A stretch of DNA of 64,000 nt from Dendrophyllia cribrosa (taxonomy: Eukaryota; Cnidaria; Anthozoa; Scleractinia; Dendrophylliidae). The stretch covers positions 19,048,193 through 19,112,192 of the forward strand of contig JAJLRJ010000010.1 of assembly GCA_024195265.1 (NCBI GenBank), written 5' to 3'. This document shows positions 1-13,600 of the stretch, piece by piece (positions within the stretch are counted from its first letter, which is position 1; each line of letters opens with the position of its first letter). Made by a program: the position numbers and the translations under genes. The notes under the pieces were generated by a model. It made no database searches and was not told the origin of the DNA. It saw only the letters and a list, made by a program, of their open reading frames with translations.

Positions 1-1100
1 ATGGATAATTTTTAAAGTTGAAGTATTATCAAAAGCTTGAAACTTGTTCACAAATATCAAGAACAACTAAAATTAACCTTACGTTGTTTCGTATTCACGA
101 AAAGGCTTTCTGCCTTTGATTAAACATTCTACATCTGTCATGACACACTACAATACACTTAGTTTACTTCCTTGTAGTATCAGCTCATGCAGTTGGATCG
201 TGGACACTGCATTATTGCTGGTTTGGAGCGTTTAGAGGGGCTGGGTGGGGGTCGGTGGAGCAAAACGTCTAGGAGAGGGGAGGGTTGGTGAGCAATGGTC
301 CCGCGATATCACCTGCCTCACCCATGGGAATGGTGTTGCAGGGAAGGAAGTGTGCGGAATTGGATGTATGCATGAATTCAGATACCACGCAGCTATTTAC
401 AACCTCTAATTTCATTGGACCTGGGTATCACGCAGCTCTATTGTTTTCAGGGCTAGGATCCATTGTTGTGTTGTTTGTTCTATTGTTTTCTCAGCAAATC
501 AGAGAAGACCTTGTAAGAGCTGCGTATTGCCCCCATGAATTGAGTTGGCAAAGCAAAACGTCTAGGGGAGGGGAGGGGAGTGGAAGGGAGGGGTGGGTCC
601 GAACGTTTCGTATTCACGATTTGGCTGATAGGAGCCTTTGATTAAGATATATTAGGCAGATGTTTTTACGAAGAACTCGCCATTAGCATCCAAATACTTG
701 AAAAGTTTCCAACCTTTTCGGCTCTTTAACAATTTTAAAAAGCTTTGTTTTATGCATATTGATATATTTTTGTTAATAATGTCTTAGCAGTTACCTTTTA
801 ATCAATTTTACTTCTCAAAAAAGTCTCATTTTTAACTCGTGAATTCGCGAAGCGTGATGAACGGGTTATCACAGACGGTGGTAAATATGCAAATTTTCAC
901 TCCTTCCTTCCATCCATCAGCTGTAAACTTTTGTTGATAATTCCGCCGACCAGTGCCTAGGTCTTCAAGCCCAGAAAAATTAAAATTGATTCAAAGGAAT
1001 TTTTTAAGACTCAGGAAAACGCTACAGCAATGTAAATGTTGGTTTTAAATGTGTGAAGTTTTGATGCCGTGTGTAAAAGTTCAAATAAACCAATTTTTGT
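1..1100. repeat. Diverged dispersed repeat with 'attcacga...ggagcctttgatta' modules
   Basis: No gene is seen. The segment shares modules with 57985-58330: 'actcgtgaat' followed by 'aaatatgcaaattttcact' at 840-900 also occurs near 58018-58085, and a 'gtattcacga...ggctgatag...cctttgatta' end occurs at 88-125, 607-645, 1876-1920 and 58293-58330. This points to degenerate copies of a transposon family with interspersed G-rich stretches. Confidence 0.5.
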
Positions 1101-1108
1101 TTGGAGTT

Positions 1109-1428
1109 AATAAACATGTCTTAGCGTGACACAAATGCGCATTGTTTGAAATAAGAGAAGCTGGATGATGCAATGTTTTAAATTTGTTTACTCATCAATT
1201 GTTTGGTTATGTGAAACAACAAAAAGTCTAAACCGAGTTTTGTAAACGTTACCCTCGGGCTTTCAAGACTTCTCTTGCATGGCAGATTTGAAGCGTTTAT
1301 TTTTTTCATGCTACATTTGTTTTTGTTTCGAATTAAAAAAAAACATGTCTAAGCATGACACAAATACGCATTGTTTGAAATAAGAGAAGCTGGACGATGT
1401 AATGTTATAAATTTGTTTACTCATTGTC
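1109..1428. repeat. Direct duplication of about 90 bp
   Basis: The stretch at 1111-1196 (aacatgtcttagcgtgacac onward) is repeated with about ten differences at 1341-1426 (aacatgtctaagcatgacac onward). The copies are about 140 bp apart. No coding content is seen. Confidence 0.7.
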
Positions 1429-1567
1429 GTGTAGACGAAAGTAATGAAGAAGTAGACCAGGCATACAGTTGAATAATTCCGTTGTATTATACACATAAAC
1501 GAGTGAAGAATGTATAGGGAAGATATCAATGACGTCACCAATTGTTATTAATGTGCCAACCAGAGCC

Positions 1568-1879
1568 TTATTGGCTGCCGAAACAAAGGGTTCTTTTGTT
1601 CCAGTGGCTGGCACATTTGAATAACAAAAAGAATGTTTGTAAACAGATATCATCCCTATTGGTTCTTTGAACCTGAGTGTGAAAGGAATTAGTGACTGTA
1701 GGAGAGAAGTTTTGAAGGGATTCATTTGAGGACCCAATATGAATGTAGGAATCTAGGATTCGGATTTCCTTGAGAATAGCTTCCCTCAGTTGTTGAAACT
1801 TCCATTCAAGACTATTATGATCTCTTGCTAAGTTCTTCCTCAAGTCATAGGGTAGTTTTCCCAGTACAACTGGATTCAC
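1568..1879 (-). pseudogene. BEL/Pao-type retrotransposon Gag-like fragment
   Basis: A - strand open frame contains LPYDLRKNLARDHNSLEWKF followed by QLREAILKEIRILDS. This resembles the Gag/DUF1759 region of BEL/Pao retrotransposons, which often reads 'LP.dLR..var......W....Lr.al..EI..l'. A possible decayed zinc knuckle (one Cys-Ala-Ser-His stretch) follows. No LTR, protease or polymerase was found nearby, so it is an isolated fragment. Confidence 0.45.
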
Positions 1880-2710
1880 GAATTCAAGAGTTGGCTCATA
1901 GGAGCCTTCCTTTGATTTCTCGACTTTTTATCTTTTTAGTTCGTGGTGTACCTGTGTTATATAGCTAAGTCTACTTGACCACGTTAAATAAATGATCGAC
2001 TGACTTATCGCTTCTTTTTCTCTCTTAAGCTCCTGTCAATTGTGTTTGTGACGGTCATCTTAGCAAGGAGTTTGTCAATCAGGTTGATACTACAAATACT
2101 TACCAATTAAATTATTTTTTATGGTTCCTGGCGTAACTGCATCACAACTAAAGCATTTTTCACCGGATAAGATTGTCGAAAGAGCCAGATTAAAAAGCCC
2201 AAAAATGGAACAATCTGTATTCATAGATGATTTCACCCAACTCTACTCTATTTGTCATATTTTTATTATAAAACGCTATTTCTACCGTCCACAAACAGCA
2301 AAGTGCTTACACGTTGGGCGATAAAGACAAATGCATATCATAAGGTTGTCTTGATATTATCACAATAATTAAGATAAGAATTTTTCGACTTAAAGCATCA
2401 TTATATTCAGAACACTGTTGCCGCAATTCTGACAAGGAAAAACAATTATATCAAACTTCTCTTTCCAAGAACCTTTACAAAATACTGAGTGCAAAAAAAT
2501 ACCTTTAAAATGCGGGCATTAAAGCCCGGAAATAATTAGCTTTGTTTGCGTTATCAAGTATATTCTGTTGTTAATCTTCGCATGCAGCTATTGTTCTACA
2601 GTCTTCACTAGCATAAAAAAATCTTTTGTAAATATATTTTGAAAAGGTTCTATAATTACATCGAAATAAAAACAGCGAACCAAACTTTTGTGTACTAACA
2701 TATATTTTAA

Positions 2711-3155
2711 AGGGGCTATGTCGCGAGGATGGCGGGTGAGTACTGGGTACTAACAACTTGAAAAACGTCCGGTGGCTTTTTTTCAAGTTGGTGGCCATTA
2801 CTGTCGAATTCGCTGCAATCCGTTCCATCCCGTCGTATTGCGTGGAAGGATAGATCTCAAGTTTACAAATTAGTTAGAGTATTTACTTGGTTAGATTTTT
2901 GTTAAATTATTTCTGCGATTTGTTAGTCGTACCTTCGAAAAATTCGATGTCTTCCAGTAGTGGTGGAAGTTGGGGAGGAATTTAAAAGCGAAATCGATCG
3001 TGTGTTTGTTTACCTCGCGTGGTTCGACACGACTGCAAGCGCGATAAAACTTGCCGCGATCCGGGAGGGAACAATAGAAATTTGACATGTGTGACGTCAG
3101 GTTACGTCACATGACAGGAACTCATTGCGCAGACTCACCTTGCGACATAGCCCCT
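2711..3155. mobile_element. TTAA-flanked MITE with AGGGGCTATGTCGC ends
   Basis: Starts AGGGGCTATGTCGCGAGG and ends with the inverse of AGGGGCTATGTCGCAAGG (17 of 18 match). TTAA flanks both sides (2707-2710 and 3156-3159). TTAA duplication is typical of piggyBac-type elements. A shorter element with similar ends is at 35924-36148, and a lone left end is near 19133. No transposase is encoded. Confidence 0.72.
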
Positions 3156-3164
3156 TTAAGTTTC

Positions 3165-3460
3165 CACAAGAAATAATGTTCGGAGCCATCTTCATAGCGG
3201 AGCACTCGCGGTCCGAAGGCCCGCTGCGGAGCCCCATACTCATAGAATCTATGCCCGTCATTTTTCATGGTCATGGCTAGCGGAATGTTTCGCGGGCGCG
3301 CGTCCGTGACATGTGCGTCGGTCGGTGTGTCGCGCAAGGCCAACTCGCGGGCGCGTATGACGTCGCAAAACATGCGCGTATGACGCCACATATCATCCGG
3401 GATCTTAGCAATTTTGAAAGCAAAGCGAGACTTTGTTTTTCGCGTGGCTATACAGCCGTC
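3165..3460. other. CpG-rich segment, no recognised gene
   Basis: A markedly GC- and CpG-rich block in an AT-rich neighbourhood, with many gcgcgc/cgcgcg-like strings and 'cgtatgacg' repeated. An 89-codon - strand frame crosses it but is not recognised. It may be an internal promoter-like island about 1.2 kb before the first recognised GRAMD1 exon, or the edge of a transposon. Confidence 0.3.
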
Positions 3461-4605
3461 AGCTCGGTAAACACTTTTTTATAGTTGGATCTTTCGCTGT
3501 GTTTAGCGGAAAAGTAAAGTCGTTATTTCCCTGCATTTTTTCGCGGTTTGCTACTCAAGACAGGGATACTAATTAAGGGATACTCAGAAGCCGCTTTAGT
3601 GGAAAAAGAAGAGCTTGCAGGGATAAAATCTTGCTTCGAGGAACTTCATACGTTTTTATCAATGCAGGAGCAATGCGTGGAGATGTTTGTTTTTATTACG
3701 GATTTCAGAACCAAAGAAGCGGAGATTTAAAGAATTTCCAAGCAGTAGAGGGACTTGAAGGTAAAACAGATTACATTTTGCGATGGGAATTTATGTTGAT
3801 ATCAATCTGTGATTGACTTTTTCTTTGTGTTCTTGTTAATTTTGGAGAATTGTTTATAAAACGTGCTTAAATTCAGTTGTATTGATTTCTTGAATTTCAT
3901 CGAAGACAGCTCGAACTTGATGTGCTGTATAAAATGGTACGCGTTTTGCTTTCAAACATAAACTTATGGAGATTTGAATAAAATTTTTCGAAAGAAGATT
4001 GTGTTGTTCATTTTTATGTGTTTGTTCATTCATTACATAGGTTAAAAAGCGATTTTATGTAAACAAAACAAGACTTGGATTTTATAGTTCTATCTTCACT
4101 CGCGTCGCCTTATGCAAATATGTTTGTGTATTTTTTGTTATTTTGATTTCCAAATCAGTTTCTCGGGCAATTTTTGATACGAAACAGGTGTATTTTATTC
4201 GGAAATTAGTCAAACTAGTTATTCTAGACCGAGAAAAAGTTGTTTTGTGAACTTTGTGACGGTCGCGTAATACTGTTTTTGAGAATTGCTAAAATTGAAA
4301 AATAGCCCGGTCGTCAATCTTAATTCTTGTGCTTCCGACCTTTCACCTTAGTTAAACTAAGCTTATCATCGGCTTTCCGTTCAGAGAGCGACGCTGTTAG
4401 GCTCAGCCTATCTATCTATATACACGTATATATATATATTAGTGAAGTCGATGTATGTCTGTGCATTTCAGAAAGTGCGATTTCTACATTCATACATGCA
4501 CCCCACATACATACAGTGTATACTTTCACTAAAATGCTGCTGAAGAGGTTGAAGGCAGGGTTATTACCGGATTTGTAAGCATGTTTTTTTTGTTCTGATT
4601 GTCAG
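3461..4605. other. Non-coding stretch, no recognised feature
   Basis: AT-rich sequence with short open frames only and a small TA-rich run (tatatatata near 4430). Nothing supports a GRAM-domain exon here. Confidence 0.4.
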
Positions 4606-4696
4606 GAGCTTCCTGTTGGTGTGGACACTCTTTATGATTACCTCTTTACAGAGTCCGATTTCTACAAAAGAGTACAGAAAGCAAGGCGAACAAAAG
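4606..4696 (+). CDS. GRAMD1: GRAMD1-like exon: start of VASt domain
   Basis: Acceptor CTGATTGTCAG before 4606 and donor GTCTGT after 4696. It reads ELPVGVDTLYDYLFTESDFY and then a basic stretch, matching the start of the VASt domain (family pattern V.vd.Ly.lLFtdS.Fy). It starts in phase 0 and ends one base into a codon, which the next exon completes as Asp. No upstream coding exon was recognised between 1 and 4605. Confidence 0.85.
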
Positions 4697-7600
4697 GTCT
4701 GTAATGTCCTGTGCATCAGGAAAACTGAAGAACAGCCACATTTTTTTATACTTCTGTTATCAACAGACGCGGCAACTGATCAAAACAAAAGATAGTCCTG
4801 TAAGCTAATAAGAGCTGGCTGAAGTTTTACTGATAAAACATTTAAATTCTGTGCAATCAGAAAGGTATTTTAGGTGGGAAAGTGCTTTAAAAACATTTAA
4901 ATTCTGAGATTATTGTAGTACATTGCGGCACTCCATGTTACTGTATGCTGATTTTGGCATTGTTTTATGTGTCTAGATCTGGTGTTTAACCCGTGGGAGG
5001 CGACAGAAGATGGTCAAAGAAGAACCATCACATATACAATCTCCCTTAATCATGCTATTGGACCCAAACACTCAGCTACAACAGAAAAACAGGTGACTTA
5101 CCCCCAACCATGCTACGTTTTTTTCTGCAGGTTAGCAGTCGGCTAGATACCGCGGCATAATGCTATAAGAGACCCAGGGTATTGGCAATCGTTTTGTATT
5201 AGAAAATGTTATGATGCAGGTTTTCAGTTAATTCAAATCGAACATAGCAACAATAACAGTATGAACATAAAATTGAAAATTGACGTTATGCAGTTGCAGC
5301 TGAAATCCCAAAGCTAAAAATTTCATCAAGTTGTACAATCTGTAGGTTTTTTTTTTTTTGGTTGGGGGGGGGGGGGGGGGGGGGGGGAGTATGTTTCAGC
5401 ATTTTAAACAAACAATGATTGCCTGAATGTTTTAACATATTCTCCTAACAACAGTAGAATAACCCTGACAATTAGCAAGGAGAAAATTGAAGTCAATCCT
5501 CGTGACCTTCTTGTTTATTTTTTATTGTTAGCACTGTTTCCAAGGAAGTGTTCCAGGCAAGGTGTATGTGGTTCAAGCTGAGGTGTGTAGCAAAACACCT
5601 GCCTCTATGTCGGTGTGATTTCTTTACTCTCCGTAGCCGTAATACCTAATACTGGAACTGGGTATCCCAGGCAACAGGCCATTTCCTGGTTGCTTTCTGT
5701 CTCGTTATCAAAGTGAGGATTGATGCATAACCTTTCATATGAAACTGAGTTTTATTTGTATGTGCATGAAAATTCATTTTCATATGAAAGTTCTGATTGG
5801 TTCATTGAATTATTTGCGTTTGTTGTGATTGGCCAGAGTAATTACTTTGATTTTGGTTTTACGACACTCAATTGAAAACTGCTTTAAAGAGGAACTAAGT
5901 TTGAATTTTTGCACAGTTTTGACACAATAACGTACAAATCCCCAAAATCGAGATCTTTTCTGATAAGAGGCGTATAAAGAATCAGACCGTAGTCTAAAAT
6001 CTAGTAAAGGGCATCTTCATAATAACTACGAATAATTTTTTGGTGTGTTCATTCGGATTTTTGTCTGGTTATTGGGATAAAATTGTGTCCGTAATATGGT
6101 GCACGAAAATATGAACTCGTGATTTTCTTTACTGTAATTCTTAAAATTCTTATATCTTTACTCAAAAGGTCTAAAAAAATCGGTCGGAATAAAGCTAATC
6201 TTGACCTCCTTCAACCTGCTTCCTTCAAGCAGAAAATGTGTTGTGATGATATGTGGGATACCTAAAAAAAAATACCGTTTCAATGTCTATAAGTATGCCA
6301 CTTTACTCACAAAACACATTCGCGCACTCAAATCCTCATGGATCAAATCAAAGTTGCAAAAAAGAATGCTTGACAGAGACATTTTTCAACTAAAAGCCAC
6401 TCGATTTAAAAATGCGAGCGCTCAGGCTAAGGAACATTACTATAGAAATGCGTTGAAAGTAAAGGTGACTAATGTAATACTTCGCAGACCATTATAAAAA
6501 CTCACTTCTAGTTGTGGCTAAAATCTTCGAGGAGATCGTTTACTGTTAGTTCTATGAGTATTCACCTGATAATAATCTAATTTCCAGTAATCATTTGGGG
6601 TTTCGATCACTTCACTCCACCGTTACGGTCTTGCTTGAAGCCACCGATAATTCGGCTTTCAATATCGATAAGGGCAAATAGTTTTCCTTGATCTGAAGAA
6701 TGCTTTTGACGCCGTCGACCATGCTGTCGTGCTATTTAAATTGAAAGCTTACGATGTTGGAAACTCCTCGTTCAACTGGTTTATATTACATTTGGATAAT
6801 CGCAAACAAAATTGCTTTCAGTGTAAATGGTTCTCCCTCAGACAACCGACAGCCAGTTGTAGGTCCTCTTCTATTTCTACCCCGTATAGAAACGATTTGC
6901 CGAACTGTCTCTCTAATTCACAACCTGGGATGTATGGTGATGACACGCGCTTGATTTTTGCCAGTAACGATATTACGCTCTTACAACAGGGTCTGAATAA
7001 GGATATAGCTAACTAAAGGCAATCTCTCGGACTCGGGATTGGCGAGGGTGAGGGAGGAAGGAGCTCCTTCCCCCTCCCCCTCTCCCCGTTGCCATAACCC
7101 CCGCACCCGAGCCCGAAGGCTTGCACACAGGCTAAGATAACTAATTGCAAATAAACTCACTCTTAATAAGTTTAAGACCGAGTTTTTGTCGACCGGATGT
7201 AGGCAAAAGTTGGTACCTTCAATAGGTCTTGATGGAGGCTTTATGAAGCAAGTTGCGTAACTAAATCACAGATTAAATTTATTTTGGAACGTACCCGTTG
7301 ATAAAATTTCTTAAATGATTGCCTCTGGCATTGGCGCCTTGAAGCGAGGTACATCTTTTGTTCCGTTTAAAACATCTATAATGCATTAGTGCAACCCCAT
7401 TTCGATTATTGTAGTGTCGTGTGGGGGAATTGCAACAAAACTCTTGCCACTAAGCTGTTAAAACTATAAAATGGTGCTGCGTGAATCTTCACCTTGTATT
7501 TGTATGATACCAGTGACGAGGATCGTTTTAAGGTTACAGTGTACCTTCAGATCGAAAATTTATTGAATTTTTTTTTGGCGTCAAAATAAAGTGTACAGAA

Positions 7601-10600
7601 TGAACTTTCATCCAAAAAAATTATCGAAAAATAGTGAAAATTGACGGAGAAATGACGGTATAACTTTTGTGGGCGGAGTTTGTTTATGAAGCGATATGTT
7701 TTTTTAAGCGCTGTTTTCTCAAAGTTAATTTTTCGCTTGTAGGGGACACTTTAAAGAGCTACAACTCAAAGGGAATTTGTTCGATTTTCCTCAAATTTGG
7801 ACAGAAGCTAGGCTAACATATAATCAACAAAAACGTGTCGGCGAATTACTTATTTCCGAAAACTTTTTCGTCAAGAGCCATTTCCGTGCGATCACTCCAA
7901 TTTTTTTTCTCCCTTTTTCGAAAATATTCTGTAACTTTTCGCTGCAATTGAATATGGGAAATCGCCGACACGTTTTTTTAGCGCTTCGTGTCCGGAAATC
8001 CGAGAACAAATCAAATTAGCAAAATACAATAATCGCTTAGAGTTATAACGTTTTAAAGCCGATTCGGACGTTCGAATTTAGACGTCATAAAAAATTCGAC
8101 AATTCCTTTTATTACCAAATGGTTTCCATATTTAGATAGCCAGCTCTATAAGCTTTAATTTGATATCTGGGTTTAGGTATATTAAGTGTAATCTTAAGAC
8201 GCTACAGCTGTTATACTGGAGACACCCCCGAAGGTACACTGTAACCTTAAGCACTTGGCTAGAAGAAATACAGCTACTTTGGTTAAAATGGACTTGTCCC
8301 TGAATATCTGCGATCAAAGTTTACTGGCCGTAGTGAAATTTCAAGTTACTGAAGCTAGCTTTTTTCGCTGCCCTGCACCAACTTTCTAAAAACAAACCGA
8401 GATCTCGATAACCGGGTCAGCCCGCCTTTTAATATCGACACATCCCAAATTTTACAAAGGAAATAGGAGTGAGGCGAGTCCTTGGTAACCGAGACTGCGA
8501 CTTTTTAACATTGGTTCCCAAAGGAATTGACAGCTTTTGTTTTATTGGCTTCGGTGTATCTCTTGAAATTAGACAGTGAAAACTGAATACACGCTCTCCT
8601 CGTTTTCTAAAAGGTTCTCTTCTGCGATATCCCACCGTTGTGCAAGCATTTATGTGTACTGCATTTTTATTAAAGTTGGATTTAACTATAAACCATTTTG
8701 ACTTGATTGTACAGGTAAACAATGAAGGGATCCCTTATGGAGACAGTTTTAGTATCACCAATAGATACTGCATCACACGGACTTCAGTCACCACCAGTAG
8801 ACTAAGGTATCAGTCTTTTGTGGCGCTTGTAAATGATAGACATTTTTAACTGGCACGCTGAATTAGCTACCAAACAACCATAACTAACCATTATAGTCAG
8901 TGCCCCTTCTCTAATTGCTCAGTCAATTGCTAAAATAGCGAAGTTGTACATCAAAATTAACTGTAGATTCTCGTTGCCTGTCTGAGAAAGAAGTTAGGTC
9001 CACATTGATCTCTCTGACGGTAAAAAAATCATTAAATGCTTAGCTGCACTGTAGTAATTGTAATTGAATTGAATTCTATGCATTTCTAAGTGGCGTGATC
9101 TCTGCGTGACATAGATTGATCAAGTGATGTGTGGCGCGATTATATCGTTTGTGTCACTACAACAACCTTGTTTTTACTAAATATATTGACGAATCGACGA
9201 GATAAGCCGTGTGAGTCAAACCTAGTTATATCACCCGTACTTGTGTGTTTTCTGGGCGATAAGACAGTCGTGATAAGAGAAGAGAAAACATTAGTAACAG
9301 AGTTGTGAAAATGCCCTAACTACTCGAACAAATGGTATAAAATGTCGTAAAATGAATAATTTTAAGCTTTATTATTATTATGCTTGTCTGAATGCTCATG
9401 GACCTAAATGTGATGTGGATATTCTTTGTCTTCCTTTGTTGCAGAATAACGGCTGAAGTCACGTATCAGAAGTCGGTATGGGGATTCGTAAGAAGTAAGT
9501 TTGCCAATATGCTGAACTTTGTTCGGGCTTTGTGTGTTTTATATGGATTGAGTATTCTAATTTGTCTAAAATAAAACTGTCGCTTAAAACGGATCTTCGG
9601 TTAAATTTCTTTGCAAAACTTCATTAAAAAACATTTCTTTTGCGTCCGAAATACTTTACGTCAGTATAGCAATAATGTCCTTGAAAGAAAAATTGAGATA
9701 ACAGTGTATGACTTGTGAGCACACGAAATAAGGAAGAGCCCACAGAGTTAGTTCACGAGAGGATTGATCCAGAGCAAGCAGCTGTTTTGTTGCCTCGTGT
9801 TGATTCACGCGCAACAAGAAGAAAAAGACCAGCTGCTTTCATCCCAAGTATGAGAACTCAGTTATTAAATCTATCCTCTCTTTGGCTTTTCAACTGACAG
9901 CAATGCATTTGATTAAGCTGCAGGTGAGCGGGAATAAAGGAAGTAAACACGTCCTGATGAAACTGATGTAGTCTTACACTTCAAACACTCGCTATCTTGA
10001 ACAGAAACCCATTTTCTTTGTATTCTGTTGTACAGATATTTACTAGTACTTAGCGAGACCTCCCGCTTTCTCGAACCGCTTCTTAGAGATGTGACAATGT
10101 TATGGTGGTAAAAAGTTCGAGCCAACCTTGGAGACTAAAACGTTGTAATTGTTTTGAAACACTAATGACATTTAAGGGATACCTTGTAAGAGAATGATTG
10201 GTACCTACATTCGTTACATTTCACATGGTCTGCTGTTGGCTTTTAAAATTTTGTGTATGTTATGGTGACTGGTTCCAGTCTAAACTTAACAATGCAGTGT
10301 TTTGTTGAACATCCTGTTGGCTTAATCATTTCAAGCAATCAAACATTATTCCTGGAGCGAGAGTGTTTGAACAAGATCGGCGTTTCGCGTGATGTCCAAA
10401 TTTTATCTAGTTTAACGAACATTCACGTTTGAGGAAAATATTAGAAATTGTTTAAAAGGTCTAAAGGCAAACAAGCTACGGTACATCTCAGACAAAGTAC
10501 TTCCGTACTTACAGGTCGGCCGTTTTATACACTTTTGACGAAAATATTTTGCCCAACCTGCTTCATCTGACGATTTTCCACATGCACCACTCGTGTTCCT

Positions 10601-13600
10601 TCGTATTCTTTCGGATCTCTTTGAAAATTGCAAGAAAAATAGTATCGCAATGATCAATCATGATAGTGCCTGTCCGTAACATTTCACATTTAACAACAAC
10701 AACAAAAATTAAAACGCAAATCGTGTGAAAACCGTCCGCTTGACACTGGGAATACCAGTAAATAGGAATATTAAGCAAGCTCCTTGCCATAATCCAGATC
10801 AAAGGCTCATATCAGCAAACTCGTGAATATGAAAGGCTCTAAATAAAATATTTTTCACTGAAAAATTTAATAGCTTTACAATTATAGCCACTTGGCGTTA
10901 TTTTGGGTAATGCTGTACTTAGTCTTTATTTTCAAGCATTTCTAGTAGTGAGTGGTGGAACACTGGGCGTTATTTTGGGTGATGCTGTACATTGTCTTTA
11001 TTTTCAAGCATTTCTAGTAGTGAGTGGTGGAACACTGGGCGTTATTTTGGGTGACATGCTGTACATTGTCTTTATTTTCAAGCATTTCTAGTAGTGAGTG
11101 GTACAACACTGGGCGTTATTTTGGGTGATGCTGTACATTGTCTTTATTTTCAAGCATTTCTAGTAGTGAGTGGTGGAACACTGGGCGTTATTTTGGGTGA
11201 CATGCTGTACTTTGTCTTTATTTTCAAGCATTTCTAGTAGTGAGTGGTACAACACTGGGCGTTATTTTGGGTGATGCTGTACATTGTCTTTATTTTCAAG
11301 CATTTCTAGTAGTGAGTGGTGGAACACTGGGCGTTATTTTGGGTGACATGCTGTACTTTGTCTTTATTTTCAAGCATTTCTAGTAGTGAGTGGTACAACA
11401 CTGGGCGTTATTTTGGGTGATGCTGTACATTGTCTTTATTTTCAAGCATTTCTAGTAGTGAGTGGTGGAACACTGGGCGTTATTTTGGGTGACATGCTGT
11501 ACTTTGTCTTTATTTTCAAGCATTTCTAGTAGTGAGTGGTACAACACTGGGCATTATTTTGGGTGATGCTGTACATTGTCTTTATTTTCAAGCATTTCTA
11601 GTAGTGAGTGGTACAACACTGGGCGTTATTTTGGGTGACATGCTGTACTTTGTCTTTATTTTGGGTGATGCTGTACTTTGTCTTTATTTTCAAGAATTTC
11701 TAGTAGTGAGTGGTACAACACTGGGCGTTATTTTGGGTGACATGCTGTACTTAGTCTATTTTCAAACATTTCTAGTAGTGAGTGGTACAACATGGGGCGT
11801 TATTTTGGGTGACATGCTGTACTTTGTCTTTATTTTCAAGCATTTCTAGTAGTGAGTGGTACAACACTGGGCGTTATTTTGGGTGACATGCTGTACTTTG
11901 TCTTTATTTTCAAGCATTTCTAGTAGTGAGTGGTACAACATGGGGCGTTATTTTGGGTGATGCTGTACATTGTCTTTATTTTCAAGCATTTCTAGTAGTG
12001 AGTGGTACAACATGGGGCGTTATTTTGGGTGACATGCTGCACTTAGTCTTTATTTTCAAGCATTTCTAGTAGTGAGTGGTACAACACTGGGCGTTATTTT
12101 AGGTGACATGCTGTACTTAGTCTATTTTCAAACATTTCTAGTAGTGAGTGGTACAACATGGGGCGTTATTTTGGGTGACATGCTGTACTTAGTCTTTATT
12201 TTCAAGCATTTCTAGTAGTGAGTGGTACAACACTGGGCGTTATTTTAGGTGACATGCTGTACTTAGTCTATTTTCAAACATTTCTAGTAGTGAGTGGTAC
12301 AACATGGGGCGTTATTTTGGGTGGCATGCTGCACTTAGTCTTTATTTTCAAGCATTTCTAGTAGTGAGTGGTACAACACTGGGCGTTATTTTAGGTGACA
12401 TGCTGTACTTAGTCTATTTTCAAACATTTCTAGTAGTGAGTGGTACAACATGGGGCGTTATTTTGGGTGACATGCTGCACTTAGTCTTTATTTTCAAGCA
12501 TTTCTAGTAGTGAGTGGTACAACACTGGGCGTTATTTTAGGTGACATGCTGTACTTAGTCTATTTTCAAACATTTCTAGTAGTGAGTGGTACAACATGGG
12601 GCGTTATTTTGGGTGACATGCTGTACTTTGTCTTTATTTTCAAGCATTTCTAGTAGTGAGTGGTACAACACTGGGCGTTATTTTGGGTGACATGCTGTAC
12701 TTTGTCTTTATTTTCAAGCATTTCTAGTAGTGAGTGGTACAACATGGGGCGTTATTTTGGGTGATGCTGTACATTGTCTTTATTTTCAAGCATTTCTAGT
12801 AGTGAGTGGTACAACATGGGGCGTTATTTTGGGTGACATGCTGCACTTAGTCTTTATTTTCAAGCATTTCTAGTAGTGAGTGGTACAACACTGGGCGTTA
12901 TTTTAGGTGACATGCTGTACTTAGTCTATTTTCAAACATTTCTAGTAGTGAGTGGTACAACATGGGGCGTTATTTTGGGTGACATGCTGTACTTAGTCTT
13001 TATTTTCAAGCATTTCTAGTAGTGAGTGGTACAACACTGGGCGTTATTTTAGGTGACATGCTGTACTTAGTCTATTTTCAAACATTTCTAGTAGTGAGTG
13101 GTACAACATGGGGCGTTATTTTGGGTGGCATGCTGCACTTAGTCTTTATTTTCAAGCATTTCTAGTAGTGAGTGGTACAACACTGGGCGTTATTTTGGGT
13201 GGCATGCTGTACTTAGTCTTTATTTTCAAGCATTTCTAGTAGTGAGTGGAACAACACTGGGCGTTATTTTAGGTGACATGCTGTACTTAGTCTATTTTCA
13301 AACATTTCTAGTAGTGAGTGGTACAACACTGGGCGTTATTTTGGGTGACATGCTGTACTTTGTCTTTATTTTCAAACATTTCTAGTAGTGAGTGGTACAA
13401 CACTGGGCGTTATTTTGGGTGACATGCTGTACTTTGTCTTTATTTTCAAGCATTTCTAGTAGTCAGTGGTACAACACTGGGCGTTATTTTGGGTGACATG
13501 CTGTACTTTGTCTTTATTTTCAAACATTTCTAGTAGTGAGTGGTACAACACTGGGCGTTATTTTGGGTGACATGCTGTACTTTGTCTTTATTTTCAAACA

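Noticed and set aside
3122..3391. 89-codon - strand frame
   Set aside because: Lies across a MITE end and a CpG-rich block; no homology recognised.
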